Under the pieces are notes generated by a model. That model saw only the letters and a list, made by a program, of their open reading frames with translations. It was not told the origin of the DNA and did not search any database. This document shows, in pieces, positions 7,177 through 16,137 of a DNA stretch of 64,000 bases. This DNA comes from Bacteroidales bacterium M8 (lineage in GTDB: Bacteria > Bacteroidota > Bacteroidia > Bacteroidales > Muribaculaceae), in assembly GCA_001689495.1 (NCBI GenBank), contig LUJS01000042.1, positions 148,177 through 212,176 of the forward strand. Reading direction: 5' to 3'. How positions within the stretch are numbered: the stretch's first letter is position 1; each line of letters starts with the position of its first letter. Position numbers and translations under genes: made by a program.

Positions 7177-9297
7177 TCAGTCCTTGTCGTGCATGTCGGT
7201 GGGGAGGGTGGGGGTGTCGATGCCGTCGCGCTTGAGGAGGGCGTCGATGGTGGCGTCGTGCCCGCGGAAGCGGCGATAGAGCTCGGCGGGGTCCTCGGTG
7301 CCTCCGCGCTCGAGGATGTTGTGACGGAACGAGTCGGCGGTCTCGCTGTCGAAGATGCCGTGCTCCTTGAAGTGCGCGAATGCGTCGGCGTCGAGCACCT
7401 CGGCCCACTTATAGCTGTAATAGCCTGCGGCATAGCCGCCTGCGAAGATGTGGCTGAACGTGGGCGACGACAGCGAGCCCTCGACGGGATCGAAGATGGC
7501 AACGCTCTCGGCGGCCTTGGCCTCGAAGGCGGCGGGGTCGGCCACGGGCTCGGTGATGCTGTGCCATGCCATGTCGATGAGGCCGAAGTTGAGCTGGCGC
7601 ATGCAGGCATAGGCGGCACCGAACTGCGAGGTCGAGATGATGCGGTCTACGAGTTCGGCGGGGATGGCCTCGCCGGTCTGATAGTGGCGGGCAAAGCCGT
7701 CGAGGAATGTCTTCTCGGTGAGATAGTTCTCGTTGAACTGCGAGGGGAGCTCCACGAAGTCGCGCAGCACGTTGGTGCCCGAGAGGGTAGAGTATCTGGT
7801 GTTGGCGAACAGGCCGTGCAGGGCGTGGCCGAACTCGTGCAGGAATGTCTCGACCTCATAGGGGGTAAGCAGCGAGGGCTTGGTGTCGGTGGGCTTGGTG
7901 AAGTTCATCACTATGGTGACGTGCGGACGCGAGTTGACACCCTCGGCGGTGGTCTCCTGACTCTTGAACTCGGTCATCCATGCGCCGGGACGCTTGGACG
8001 AGCGGGGGAAGAAGTCGGTGTATATGACGCCCAGATACGAGCCGTCCTTGTCCTTGACGTCAAAGGCGGCCACGTCGGGGTGATAGACGGGTATCGAGGT
8101 GTTCTTCTCGAACGAGATGCCATAGAGCTTGCCGGCGAGTCCGAACACGCCGTCTATGACGTTATTGAGTTCGAAGTAGGGGCGCATCTCCTCCTCGTTA
8201 TATGCATACTTGGCGTTCTTGAGCTTGTTAGACCAGTAGCTGTAGTCCCACGGCTTGATGTCGACGGGCTTGCCCTCGGTCTTGGCGGCAAACTCGCGCA
8301 GCTCCTTGAGTTCGGCGTCGAGGGCGGGGCGATATGCGTCGCGCAGCGAGTGCAGCAGGTTGTAGACGTTGGCGGGGTTCTTGGCCATGGTCTCGGCCAG
8401 CGAGTAGTCGGCGTATGTCTTGAAGCCGAGCAGGTTGGCCAGCTTGAGGCGTGTCTCGGCAATCTCCTGCATCACGGGCAGGTTGTTGTACTCGCCCTTG
8501 GTGTTGCGGCCGGTGTAGAGGCGATACATCTTCTCGCGCAGGTCGGGGCGGTCGCTGTATTTGAGGAACGCCATGTAGACGGGCTGGTCGAGGGTGAAGA
8601 GGTACTCGCCCTCGCGGCCTTTCTCCTTGGCGGCCATCGCCGCGGCCTCGACCGAGCTCTCGGGGAGTCCCGACAGGTCATCCTTGCCGAGCCATATCTC
8701 GTATGTGTTTACCTCCTTGAGCACGTTCTGGCCGAAGAGGGTGGTGAGCTCGCTCAGTCGGCTCGAGAGGCGGCTGTATGTCTCGCGGTCCTCGCCCTCG
8801 AGCAGGGCGCCGTTGCGGGTGAAGCTCTCGTATGTACGGCGCAGCAGCATGCGGTCTTCGGTGTCGAGGCGCAGGGTGTCGCCGCTGTCGTGTACGGCCT
8901 TGATGCGCTGCCACAGACGGGGGTTGAGCGAGATTGATGTCGAGTAGTCGGACAGACGGGGGGTGATCTTCATCGAGAGCTCCATCATGTCGTTGTCGCT
9001 GAGCGACGAGAGCAGCGGGAAGAACACGTTGAGCACGCGGTCGAGGTCGCGGCCCGAGCGTGCCAGCGCGGCCACGGTGTTCTCGAAGGTCGGTGCCTCG
9101 GGGTTGTCGGCGATGGCCTCGACCTCCTTGAGGCCCAGCTCGATGCCGCGGTCTATGGCCGGCTCGTAGTCGGCCACGGTGATGCGGTCGAACGGCGCCG
9201 TGCCGTGGGGCGTGTTGGTGAAATCACTGAAAAACGGATTCTGTGCCTGTGTCATAAGCGTTGTTGCGGCTGCTGCCGCGATGAGAAATGTTCGCAA
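7177..9297 (-). CDS. dcp: M3 family metallopeptidase, peptidyl-dipeptidase Dcp
   Basis: Zinc peptidase of the thimet oligopeptidase/Dcp family that removes C-terminal dipeptides from short peptides. The 706-residue protein carries the zinc site FLHEFGHALHGLF (H487 as first ligand) and the usual substrate-binding region downstream (GYAAGYYSYKWAEVLDADAF). The N-terminus MRTFLIAAAAATTLMTQAQ is a signal peptide, so this copy is probably periplasmic. Its start lies 34 nt after the end of the TPR gene on the same strand and no promoter was seen between them, suggesting cotranscription. Length is normal for the family. Confidence 0.93.
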   Translation of the reverse strand: MRTFLIAAAAATTLMTQAQNPFFSDFTNTPHGTAPFDRITVADYEPAIDRGIELGLKEVEAIADNPEAPTFENTVAALARSGRDLDRVLNVFFPLLSSLSDNDMMELSMKITPRLSDYSTSISLNPRLWQRIKAVHDSGDTLRLDTEDRMLLRRTYESFTRNGALLEGEDRETYSRLSSRLSELTTLFGQNVLKEVNTYEIWLGKDDLSGLPESSVEAAAMAAKEKGREGEYLFTLDQPVYMAFLKYSDRPDLREKMYRLYTGRNTKGEYNNLPVMQEIAETRLKLANLLGFKTYADYSLAETMAKNPANVYNLLHSLRDAYRPALDAELKELREFAAKTEGKPVDIKPWDYSYWSNKLKNAKYAYNEEEMRPYFELNNVIDGVFGLAGKLYGISFEKNTSIPVYHPDVAAFDVKDKDGSYLGVIYTDFFPRSSKRPGAWMTEFKSQETTAEGVNSRPHVTIVMNFTKPTDTKPSLLTPYEVETFLHEFGHALHGLFANTRYSTLSGTNVLRDFVELPSQFNENYLTEKTFLDGFARHYQTGEAIPAELVDRIISTSQFGAAYACMRQLNFGLIDMAWHSITEPVADPAAFEAKAAESVAIFDPVEGSLSSPTFSHIFAGGYAAGYYSYKWAEVLDADAFAHFKEHGIFDSETADSFRHNILERGGTEDPAELYRRFRGHDATIDALLKRDGIDTPTLPTDMHDKD

Positions 9298-9331
9298 GGG
9301 ATAGTGATTATGATTGGTTATTATTTCGTTG

Positions 9332-11548
9332 TCAAATGCGGTGTCCGTGGTCGCGGGCCATGAGGGCGGCGCGGTCGGCGACGATGCCGACGATGAGCGG
9401 ATTGAGCTCGGCGAGGGCCTTGACCGTCTCGCGGTCCTTGCGCATGTCGGCCATGAACGCCTCGGTGTCGAAGTCGCGGGCGGCTATCGAGGTGGCATAC
9501 ATGTCGGCGGCGCGCGACAGGTCGCCCGTCACGAGGGCCAGATGCCCGGCGTTGAGCCAGTCGGTGGGGGTGTTCGACCCCAGCTCGAGCACGCGGCGGG
9601 TATATGTCTCGCAGCGGTCATAGTCGCCCCCGAGCAGCGTGCACCACGCGATGGCGCGCAGTGCCTTGGGCGAGTCGGTGCCGAGATACTCGGCCTTGAA
9701 CAGCTCCTGCAGGGCTTCGTCATAGCGCCTCAGCTTGAGCAGGCACAGGCCGATGTTGAGCGTCAGCCCCACGTCGTCGGGCTTCTCCTCGGCCAGCCGG
9801 CGATAGTGGCGCAGGGCGGCCTCATAGTTGCCGAGAGCGCGCTGGCAGGCGGCCAGACGGCGCTGTGTCCAGCGGCTGCGGGGATTGAGCATCTCGCTCT
9901 GCTCGTAATATCGCAGGGCCTCGCCGGTGTCGCCGAGGGCCTGTCGGCAATAGCCCATCTTCTGATACAGCTCGGCCTCGGGGGCGGCCAGCAGGTCGAG
10001 GCGGCAGAAGACGTCGAAAGCATCCTCGAAATATCGGCGCCTGAAATAGAACTCGCCTATCAGGCGCAGGGTGTCGGCGTCGTCGAATATCTCGCGCAGC
10101 TCGGGCAAGGCGGGTATGTTGAGCCCAAGGGCAAACGGGTCCTTGAACTCGACCTTGCGGCGGAACAGCTTGAAGAAGCGATAGAGGTTGCGCACATAGT
10201 CGGTGGTGAGGCGGTCGCGCGTGGCGGGTGCGGTGTTGACCTCCGCGGCCCGTATCCGGTCGAGCTGCTCGGCCTGCATGCGCAGCTGGGTCTCCATCAT
10301 CTCGCGCTGCGACGCGGGTATCTGTGTCATCGACAGGGCTATCGAGAACTTGTCGCTGTCGCAGAATGCCGCCGTGTCGCCCATCATCTCGATGAGGGGT
10401 GCGAAGGGGGCAGTCTCGGGCGAGCGCAGCACCGAGTGCGAGGCGTGGAACGGCATGAACCAGTTGGCCACGTCGTGGAAGAACGGGAACGTCTTGAGCC
10501 GCGAGAACGTCGCCATCATCACATCGCCACCCTCCTCCTGTATCTCCTGCATCTCCTTGAGGCGGTCGGCCAGACCGCTCTTTTCCAGCAGCTCGCCCCA
10601 CTCGGGATTCTCCTCGATCAGGGCCGAGTCCGGGTCGAGCGGCTTGCGCTGCAGCTTCTCGAGCTCGGGGCGCAGCTTCATCATCTCGGGCAGCAGCTCG
10701 TCGTTGAACTTGCGGGTCAGTCGCTCGGTGTCGCGGGCGCGGATGAACTGCATCGTGGCCATCCTGACATCCGACGCCCACGACGGCATGTCGCGCAGGG
10801 CGTCGAACCGCTGTCGCAGCGTGCGGTCGAAGGGACGGTCGCGATACAGCCACATGGCCATGAGCAGACCGCAGAGGGCGCGCACCGACGCGGCATCATC
10901 TGCCGTGGCGTATGCGTCCATCAGCAAGCGCATGCGTGTGGCGTCATACCACTCCGTCAGTCCGAGGGTCAGCGCGCTCACCGCCAGCGAGCGCATGTGT
11001 GCCGGCATGGCCGGGTCTGTCATCAGCTCGCCGAACGTCTCGGCGTCGGCCCCCGACATCGGGTAGAGTATCCAGAGGTTGTTGAACAGCTCCTTCTCGA
11101 GGGCTTCGGCCCTGAGTGTCAGCGACCGCGACGCCTCGTCGGGATTCTCGGTCAGCGCCGCCAGCGACAGCTTCTGGCATGTATGGCGATACTCTGTCAC
11201 GATGTCGGCCAGCGGGCGCAGCGGCGTGGCCTGCTCGGTGCGGACCATCGAGAAATAGAGTGTCGGAGCATCCGTGGCGCTGAGGGTGCGTCGCATGGCA
11301 TCGGCCACACGTCTCACGCCCTCCTTCAGCTCGGCCATCGTCTCGGGCAGACCCGGGTCGGGCAGGCCGCGCAGGGCGAAGTCGGACATATATCCGTATT
11401 GTTCGCGCAGGCGAGTCAGCTCGCGCTTGTATTGAGCCAGAATCCTGAATGCCTCGGCCGTATTGTCGAGCGAATCGAGCGCCGCATTGACGCGCCCCTC
11501 GGCCAGCAGAGCCTCAAGTTCGTTTATGTCGATTGGATTTTCAGTCAT
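9332..11548 (-). CDS. TPR-repeat protein of unknown function
   Basis: A 738-residue, apparently cytoplasmic protein (no signal peptide, no membrane span). The N-terminal two thirds is helical without recognised domain; tetratricopeptide repeats are visible near the C-terminus at about 510-690 (AELYQKMGYCRQALGDTGEALRYYEQ-like units). TPRs mediate protein contacts; no enzymatic motif was found. The ATG at 11548 is preferred over an in-frame TTG three codons upstream. A TAAATTTG -7 element (11555-11562, minus) sits only 6 nt from this ATG, so the message may have almost no leader. dcp follows 34 nt later. Confidence 0.75.
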   Translation of the reverse strand: MTENPIDINELEALLAEGRVNAALDSLDNTAEAFRILAQYKRELTRLREQYGYMSDFALRGLPDPGLPETMAELKEGVRRVADAMRRTLSATDAPTLYFSMVRTEQATPLRPLADIVTEYRHTCQKLSLAALTENPDEASRSLTLRAEALEKELFNNLWILYPMSGADAETFGELMTDPAMPAHMRSLAVSALTLGLTEWYDATRMRLLMDAYATADDAASVRALCGLLMAMWLYRDRPFDRTLRQRFDALRDMPSWASDVRMATMQFIRARDTERLTRKFNDELLPEMMKLRPELEKLQRKPLDPDSALIEENPEWGELLEKSGLADRLKEMQEIQEEGGDVMMATFSRLKTFPFFHDVANWFMPFHASHSVLRSPETAPFAPLIEMMGDTAAFCDSDKFSIALSMTQIPASQREMMETQLRMQAEQLDRIRAAEVNTAPATRDRLTTDYVRNLYRFFKLFRRKVEFKDPFALGLNIPALPELREIFDDADTLRLIGEFYFRRRYFEDAFDVFCRLDLLAAPEAELYQKMGYCRQALGDTGEALRYYEQSEMLNPRSRWTQRRLAACQRALGNYEAALRHYRRLAEEKPDDVGLTLNIGLCLLKLRRYDEALQELFKAEYLGTDSPKALRAIAWCTLLGGDYDRCETYTRRVLELGSNTPTDWLNAGHLALVTGDLSRAADMYATSIAARDFDTEAFMADMRKDRETVKALAELNPLIVGIVADRAALMARDHGHRI

Positions 11549-11554
11549 AGAGTG

Positions 11555-11562
11555 CAAATTTA
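11555..11562 (-). promoter_or_regulatory. -7 promoter element of the TPR gene
   Basis: Reads TAAATTTG on the minus strand, immediately before the ATG at 11548. No TTTG lies at the right distance, so the -33 box is unclear. Confidence 0.4.
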
Positions 11563-11686
11563 CAACAAATCAAGCAAAAACCGTGCCAAAATTGGTTAAA
11601 GGTTAATGGTTATGGTGGATTATGCCGCCATGATGTTTAGTATGATTTAAATCTCCGTAATTGGCGTTTTTGTGGATGAATTTTTG

Positions 11687-11694
11687 TAACTTTG
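11687..11694 (+). promoter_or_regulatory. -7 promoter element before the structured RNA candidate
   Basis: TAACTTTG preceded by a T run, the same arrangement as at parE and dxr. Start of transcription is expected near 11701. The -33 box is not at consensus spacing. Confidence 0.5.
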
Positions 11695-11700
11695 CGTTTG

Positions 11701-11936
11701 GACGATAATGCCCGAGTGATACAATATACAATTTTAATCCGAGAAAAAGGAAACTTTCAAAATAATAGACATCCTTGACTTAGACTGAAGCACCGGAATT
11801 AGCACTTCAAGATAACATCAGTTCAGCAAGGACATCGGGTGCCTACGCTATGAATTACAGGCGTGGACAGACGTGTTGTTGTCTGATGTAGGCGGTGCTA
11901 AGCCTTGGTGCCAACACATATCTGCCACGCCTTTTT
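11701..11936 (+). ncRNA. Structured noncoding RNA candidate upstream of the restriction gene
   Basis: A region of about 235 nt without a plausible ORF, framed by a -7 element and a terminator-like 3' helix. Seen by eye: an AAAG-GAAA-CTTT hairpin with GNRA loop at about 11747-11758; an arm made of TCCTTG 11772-11777 with CAAGGA 11827-11832 continued by CTGAA 11785-11789 with TTCAG 11822-11826; a second arm AGGCGTGG 11859-11866 with CCACGCCT 11925-11932, followed by T5, and containing CAGAC 11868-11872 with GTCTG 11881-11885. TTAGCAC 11799-11805 can also pair with GTGCTAA 11895-11901 across these arms, as a pseudoknot or alternative fold. It could be a 6S-like or other Bacteroidales RNA; the family is not identified. 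Confidence 0.5.
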
Positions 11937-11983
11937 CCACAAAAGACCTTATCGGGGTCTTTCTCGGGAAAAATAAATGAGTT

Positions 11984-13087
11984 ATGGCGGATTTTAAGAT
12001 TGCCCCGTTGGATAAGAATGATGTAATAAATGGCGAGATGTTGGCCAAAAAGCTGGAATGTTTGATTGGTCAGCAGTTCCCTCTTGTCAATAAACCGAGG
12101 ACTGATGGCTCGACGCTCAGAAAGCTCCTTGTCAAGACGCTTGACGACGGGTCTGTCATGTTGGCCGACAAGAATGATTATACGGTAATACCTCCAAAAG
12201 GGAAAGGTATGCCTCGTCTACTTGCTTGTCTTTGCGATTCCTATATCGTGACCTCCGGTGATGTTTATAATTTGCAGGTCTGGAATAGATTCCCGAACGC
12301 TGAGGCCGATTTGGTTGTATACAAGAACGGAATGCCCTCAATAAAATGTAGCGACATAAGATTTATCTTCGTAAGGATTGATGTTGCTACTCATTTGATT
12401 TGTTCCATTATTGTCGCCACTCCCGGATATATAGTTGGCAAATTCGGGCCGTTTGGCGTTCCTACGATCAAATATCAAATGATTATCAGCGACTTGAAAA
12501 GATTTCGCATAGTAAATGATGATGAGTCGTGTTTTTTTAGGTCTGATACTCGGATAATGACACGATATACGACTCATGATTATGTTTCTCCGGAGTCTAA
12601 AATTTCGGATTCTCCTTCTCTCGGACGCATTTTGTCCTTGGATTGTATCAAGAAAATGGTTGTTGACGCACTGATTGGTACAAGACTGGATGCGGTGGAT
12701 ACAAAGACCCGTGGGCAAGCTCTTGAAAGGATTGTGGCAAATCTATTGGGTTATGATTCCAAAGATGCCTTGGTCGGAGGTTATCCAGACATTCCCAATC
12801 AATTACTCGAGATCAAGGTCCAAGATTCACCGACTGTAGATTTAGGTAAATACTCGCCGACCAATCCGATAGTACTTGACGGGAGGTTAGGAATATCAAC
12901 CGAGGATGTCAGGTATCTGATTGCCCTGACGGACAAAACCGGAGTTATCGAAGGGTTGATATTATCTCCCGGAGCATGCTTGCGCGAGACGTTTAACTTT
13001 GTCAGTGGCACAAGTTTTAAATGTCAGCGCTCCATCCCTATGTCTTTCTTTGATGCGTATGCCGGACGTTCGGTATTTAATCCCTGA
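11984..13087 (+). CDS. Type II restriction endonuclease, PD-(D/E)XK
   Basis: A 367-residue cytoplasmic nuclease that would cut unmethylated DNA at the site protected by the neighbouring methyltransferase. The catalytic signature is clear: GGYPDIPNQLLEIKVQ gives P268-D269, then E276-I-K278, the spacing of PD-(D/E)XK enzymes. The N-terminal 230 residues show no other known domain and probably hold the specificity and dimer elements. Recognition site cannot be read from sequence. Codon use is much more AT-rich than the flanks, and the gene converges with the methyltransferase, overlapping its 3' end by 11 bp. An ATG at 11978 in another frame stops after six codons. Assignment rests on motif and pairing. 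Confidence 0.82.
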   Translation: MADFKIAPLDKNDVINGEMLAKKLECLIGQQFPLVNKPRTDGSTLRKLLVKTLDDGSVMLADKNDYTVIPPKGKGMPRLLACLCDSYIVTSGDVYNLQVWNRFPNAEADLVVYKNGMPSIKCSDIRFIFVRIDVATHLICSIIVATPGYIVGKFGPFGVPTIKYQMIISDLKRFRIVNDDESCFFRSDTRIMTRYTTHDYVSPESKISDSPSLGRILSLDCIKKMVVDALIGTRLDAVDTKTRGQALERIVANLLGYDSKDALVGGYPDIPNQLLEIKVQDSPTVDLGKYSPTNPIVLDGRLGISTEDVRYLIALTDKTGVIEGLILSPGACLRETFNFVSGTSFKCQRSIPMSFFDAYAGRSVFNP

Positions 13088-14756
13088 GCCCAAAAGCCTC
13101 TTCGACAAGGCTATCAATCTCTGATGAAATGCATTTTATCTTGCTCTCATCGTTAATCCAGCCTATTTTATTGACCAGTTGAATGATTCTTTTGGATGCC
13201 GAAGAATCAGGATTGGGAATTGGATATTCCTCAATGTATTGAGATAGGTATCTCCGCCTGCCCGAGTAGAGCTTGTTTGGAAACTTGGAGTCGTGGTATT
13301 TTGTCATAAGCGAAGAGTTGCAGACTCCTGCTATCAACAGCAGCAGTCTTTCCTCTTCTTTGGATTGAGCACATATCCAATAGCAATTTCCATTCACTAT
13401 TGCTCCTGATTTATCCAAACAGAATCTTGGCCAGGCGCTGATGTCGGGAAAAACTATTTTGGGAAAGTCCCACAACGCGGGGTTTTGCGGCACCCAGTAT
13501 TCATACCAATTGCGATTTGCCTTTATGACATAAGATCTTCCCGTCAATTGTTCTTTGTAGTGCTCCAAATATCTAAGAGCTTCGGGAAACTCGGAGATGT
13601 CGTATACCATCCTTTTCCCGCCTTTGGAATAATGTGGATATAGAACATCGACAACATTACTGGAGTCAATGTGCCAAGTGGTGATGTTTTCTTGAGAGAG
13701 CATGGGCCGAAGAAGCTGGGGCTCAATTTTTATGCCCATCTTGACCCAATTACGCGAGATAAATACATTGTCGGCGCAAGACTTTATTCCTACCCGTACC
13801 TTAAACTTATCTTTTATCTTAAAAGCCGTATTTGATGCTATCTTTTCATACACTTCTTTTGTCTTGTCGTCAGATAACTGCCATATGTCGGACTTGTCAC
13901 TGCAAGACTTGAGTTCACCGGCCTTATATTCAAAATATTTACTGTTGATATGGAAAATACCTGACGAGAATCCGTTCAGTATCTGGAATATATCCTCGGC
14001 ATCTGTGATGTCGGCTCTATGTGAAGGGTCACATTCATATATGCTGGAATATTTGGGACGCTGGACTCGACTACTCCCAATGCTCTTTTTCTTGCCAATG
14101 AAAATGGCAGGCAAGACTGCGGCATCAAATAATTTGGTGTCGCCTAAATCAATTATTTCAAGTATCTCGTAATTGTCACGGAGATACTTCCTGATGTCTG
14201 CTCCACTTTTTGTGCTTAGATAGCGATTGGATGTGATTACACCTAAAATACCTCCACTCTTCAGGGCATTGGTCATGGCCATGAGGAATGGATAATACAG
14301 ATCTATTCGGCCTGAGATATTGAAGTCCTTTGCCAATTCATTGGCCCTTTCGGCTCCTAATATTTGGGTACGGACATAGGGCGGGTTTGCAATAACGATG
14401 TCCGCGAATTCATATCTTGTTTTTTTGTTGAATAAATCTATGTTGTTGGGGCTGACTGTCAGGAAATCATCATTGTGTAGCTCGCAGATTGATTTGTGTT
14501 CCCCGTCCTCTAATTGCTTTTGAGTAGTGTCTATGCACAGTGCGTTGGTGTCATATCCGATAAGATTGATATTGCTATGTGATGAATTGTTTAGAAAAGA
14601 AGATAGAAGAATCCCATTGCCACACGCAGGGTCGAGAACACTGATGCCGTCAGCGCCGTCGCTATAATATAATATCCTTTTTGCCAGAAAATTAGCTAAT
14701 GCCTCGGGCGTAAAGGTCGAGCCGGTTTTCTTCTTGTGGTTTATTCTTCTAATCAT
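13077..14756 (-). CDS. N6-adenine DNA methyltransferase of a type II R-M system
   Basis: A 559-residue gamma-class amino-methyltransferase that methylates adenine in the recognition site and protects host DNA. Motif X (STFTPEALANFLA) precedes motif I (DPACGNG, 42-48), the S-adenosylmethionine site, and the catalytic motif IV is NPPY at 124-127. The order X-I-IV and a long C-terminal half resemble TaqI/Eco57I-like enzymes, where that half reads the DNA target. It faces the endonuclease gene tail to tail with an 11-bp overlap, an arrangement that couples the pair. Base composition is low in GC, supporting acquisition by transfer. No mobility gene accompanies it. Confidence 0.92.
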   Translation of the reverse strand: MIRRINHKKKTGSTFTPEALANFLAKRILYYSDGADGISVLDPACGNGILLSSFLNNSSHSNINLIGYDTNALCIDTTQKQLEDGEHKSICELHNDDFLTVSPNNIDLFNKKTRYEFADIVIANPPYVRTQILGAERANELAKDFNISGRIDLYYPFLMAMTNALKSGGILGVITSNRYLSTKSGADIRKYLRDNYEILEIIDLGDTKLFDAAVLPAIFIGKKKSIGSSRVQRPKYSSIYECDPSHRADITDAEDIFQILNGFSSGIFHINSKYFEYKAGELKSCSDKSDIWQLSDDKTKEVYEKIASNTAFKIKDKFKVRVGIKSCADNVFISRNWVKMGIKIEPQLLRPMLSQENITTWHIDSSNVVDVLYPHYSKGGKRMVYDISEFPEALRYLEHYKEQLTGRSYVIKANRNWYEYWVPQNPALWDFPKIVFPDISAWPRFCLDKSGAIVNGNCYWICAQSKEEERLLLLIAGVCNSSLMTKYHDSKFPNKLYSGRRRYLSQYIEEYPIPNPDSSASKRIIQLVNKIGWINDESKIKCISSEIDSLVEEAFGLRD

Positions 14757-14826
14757 GGAGATGCATCGGTATCATCAGTCGGATCATAAATTTTTGAGGG
14801 AGACAATGAGTTTCCGTTTGTAACAA

Positions 14827-14834
14827 CAAAATTA
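14827..14834 (-). promoter_or_regulatory. -7 element of the methyltransferase promoter
   Basis: Reads TAATTTTG on the minus strand, about 70 nt before the methyltransferase ATG. A matching -33 box was not found at normal spacing. Confidence 0.4.
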
Positions 14835-14937
14835 CAAAAAAAAACTCATACCGACTTTGTTTGGCAAACACATTCTTTTGTAATGAACAAGATTATACAT
14901 AAATGACATCAAGTGTGGGGATTTGCGGGATTTTTTG

Positions 14938-14945
14938 TAACTTTG
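14938..14945 (+). promoter_or_regulatory. -7 element of the dxr promoter
   Basis: TAACTTTG directly after a T6G run, nearly identical in context to the parE promoter (GGATTTTTTGTAACTTTGTG). The leader to the ATG at 14977 would be about 25 nt. Confidence 0.55.
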
Positions 14946-14976
14946 TGGCTTAATAGACCATAAAAATCATCCTTTC

Positions 14977-16128
14977 ATGCCTCATAACATCGCCGTGCTG
15001 GGCTCTACGGGCTCTATCGGCACCCAGACATTAGATATAATCTCGCAGTTTCCGGACCGGTTCAAGGCTGTCGTGCTTGCGGCGGGGAGCAATGTGGACA
15101 TGCTGATACGCCAGTCTGTCGAGCATCGCCCGGCGCTGGCCATCATAGCCGACGAGTCTAAGTATGCCGCCCTGCGCGAGGCGCTCGAGCCCCTCGGCAT
15201 CGAGACCGCGGCGGGTGCCGCCGCCTTGGCCGATGCCATGGAGCGCCCCGACTTCGACACCGTCGTCACGGCCACCGTAGGCTATAGCGGCCTGCTGCCC
15301 ACGGTGCGCGCCATCCGCGCCGGCAAGGATATTGCCCTTGCCAACAAGGAGACCCTCGTGGTGGCCGGAGAGCTGGTGACACGTCTGCTGGCCGAGTCTA
15401 AGACCAAGGTGATACCGGTCGACTCCGAGCACTCGGCCATTTATCAGTGTCTCGTGGGCGAGGACCCCTCGACAGTGGCCAAGCTGATCATCACCGCCTC
15501 GGGCGGCCCGTTCCGCACATGGACCCCCGAACAGACAGCCCTCGCCACCGCCGCGCAGGCCCTGCGCCATCCGCGATGGACCATGGGGGCCAAGATTACG
15601 ATAGACTCGGCCACGATGCTCAACAAGGCGTTCGAGATCATCGAGGCCCGCTGGCTCTTCGGCATCGCCCCCGAGCGCATCGAGGCCGTGGTGCATCCGC
15701 AGTCCATAGTCCACTCGATGGTCGAGTTCATCGACGGCGCCGTCAAGGCCCAGCTCGGCATCCCCGACATGCACCTGCCCATACGCTATGCTCTGGGCGA
15801 CGCCACCCGCCTCCCCTCGGCCGAGCGTCCGCTGAGCCTGACCGACTACTCGACGCTGACGTTCGAGCAGCCCGACCCCGTCAGGTTCCCCTGCCTGACG
15901 CTGGCGCACCGCGCGCTGGCCGACGGCGGCAACACCGCGTGCATCATCAACGCCGCCAACGAGGTGGCCGTGGCCGCCTTCCTCGAGGGGCGCATCACCT
16001 TCCCCGGCATCTACGACACCATCACCGACGCACTGGCGCACATACCCTTCGTGGCGTCGCCGACCCTCGACGACTATGTCGAGACGCACCACGCCACGAT
16101 CGGCTACTGCCTCTCATCAATCAAATAA
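14977..16128 (+). CDS. dxr: 1-deoxy-D-xylulose 5-phosphate reductoisomerase
   Basis: Second enzyme of the MEP isoprenoid pathway; rearranges and reduces DXP to 2-C-methylerythritol 4-phosphate with NADPH. The 383-residue protein begins with the NADPH-binding GSTGSIGTQTLDI, has LANKETLVVAGE in the middle, the metal and substrate segment DSEHSAIYQ, then ASGGPFR and the flexible-loop region HPRWTMGAKITIDSATMLNK. It is a normal-length, complete enzyme. The ATG follows the -7 element by about 30 nt. rseP starts 9 nt after its stop, an association seen in many bacteria where dxr and rseP are neighbours. Confidence 0.97.
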   Translation: MPHNIAVLGSTGSIGTQTLDIISQFPDRFKAVVLAAGSNVDMLIRQSVEHRPALAIIADESKYAALREALEPLGIETAAGAAALADAMERPDFDTVVTATVGYSGLLPTVRAIRAGKDIALANKETLVVAGELVTRLLAESKTKVIPVDSEHSAIYQCLVGEDPSTVAKLIITASGGPFRTWTPEQTALATAAQALRHPRWTMGAKITIDSATMLNKAFEIIEARWLFGIAPERIEAVVHPQSIVHSMVEFIDGAVKAQLGIPDMHLPIRYALGDATRLPSAERPLSLTDYSTLTFEQPDPVRFPCLTLAHRALADGGNTACIINAANEVAVAAFLEGRITFPGIYDTITDALAHIPFVASPTLDDYVETHHATIGYCLSSIK

Positions 16129-16137
16129 AGCAACTTA

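Noticed and set aside
7189..8937. 582-codon open frame antisense to dcp
   Set aside because: Lies fully opposite a clear M3 peptidase gene and has no domain.
9314..11599. 761-codon open frame antisense to the TPR gene
   Set aside because: Same cause; His/Gln/Gly-rich low-complexity translation without any motif.
11701..11936. tmRNA, RNase P RNA or SRP RNA
   Set aside because: Key sequences of these RNAs (tRNA-like ends, RNase P core, SRP GGAA loop domain) are not present.
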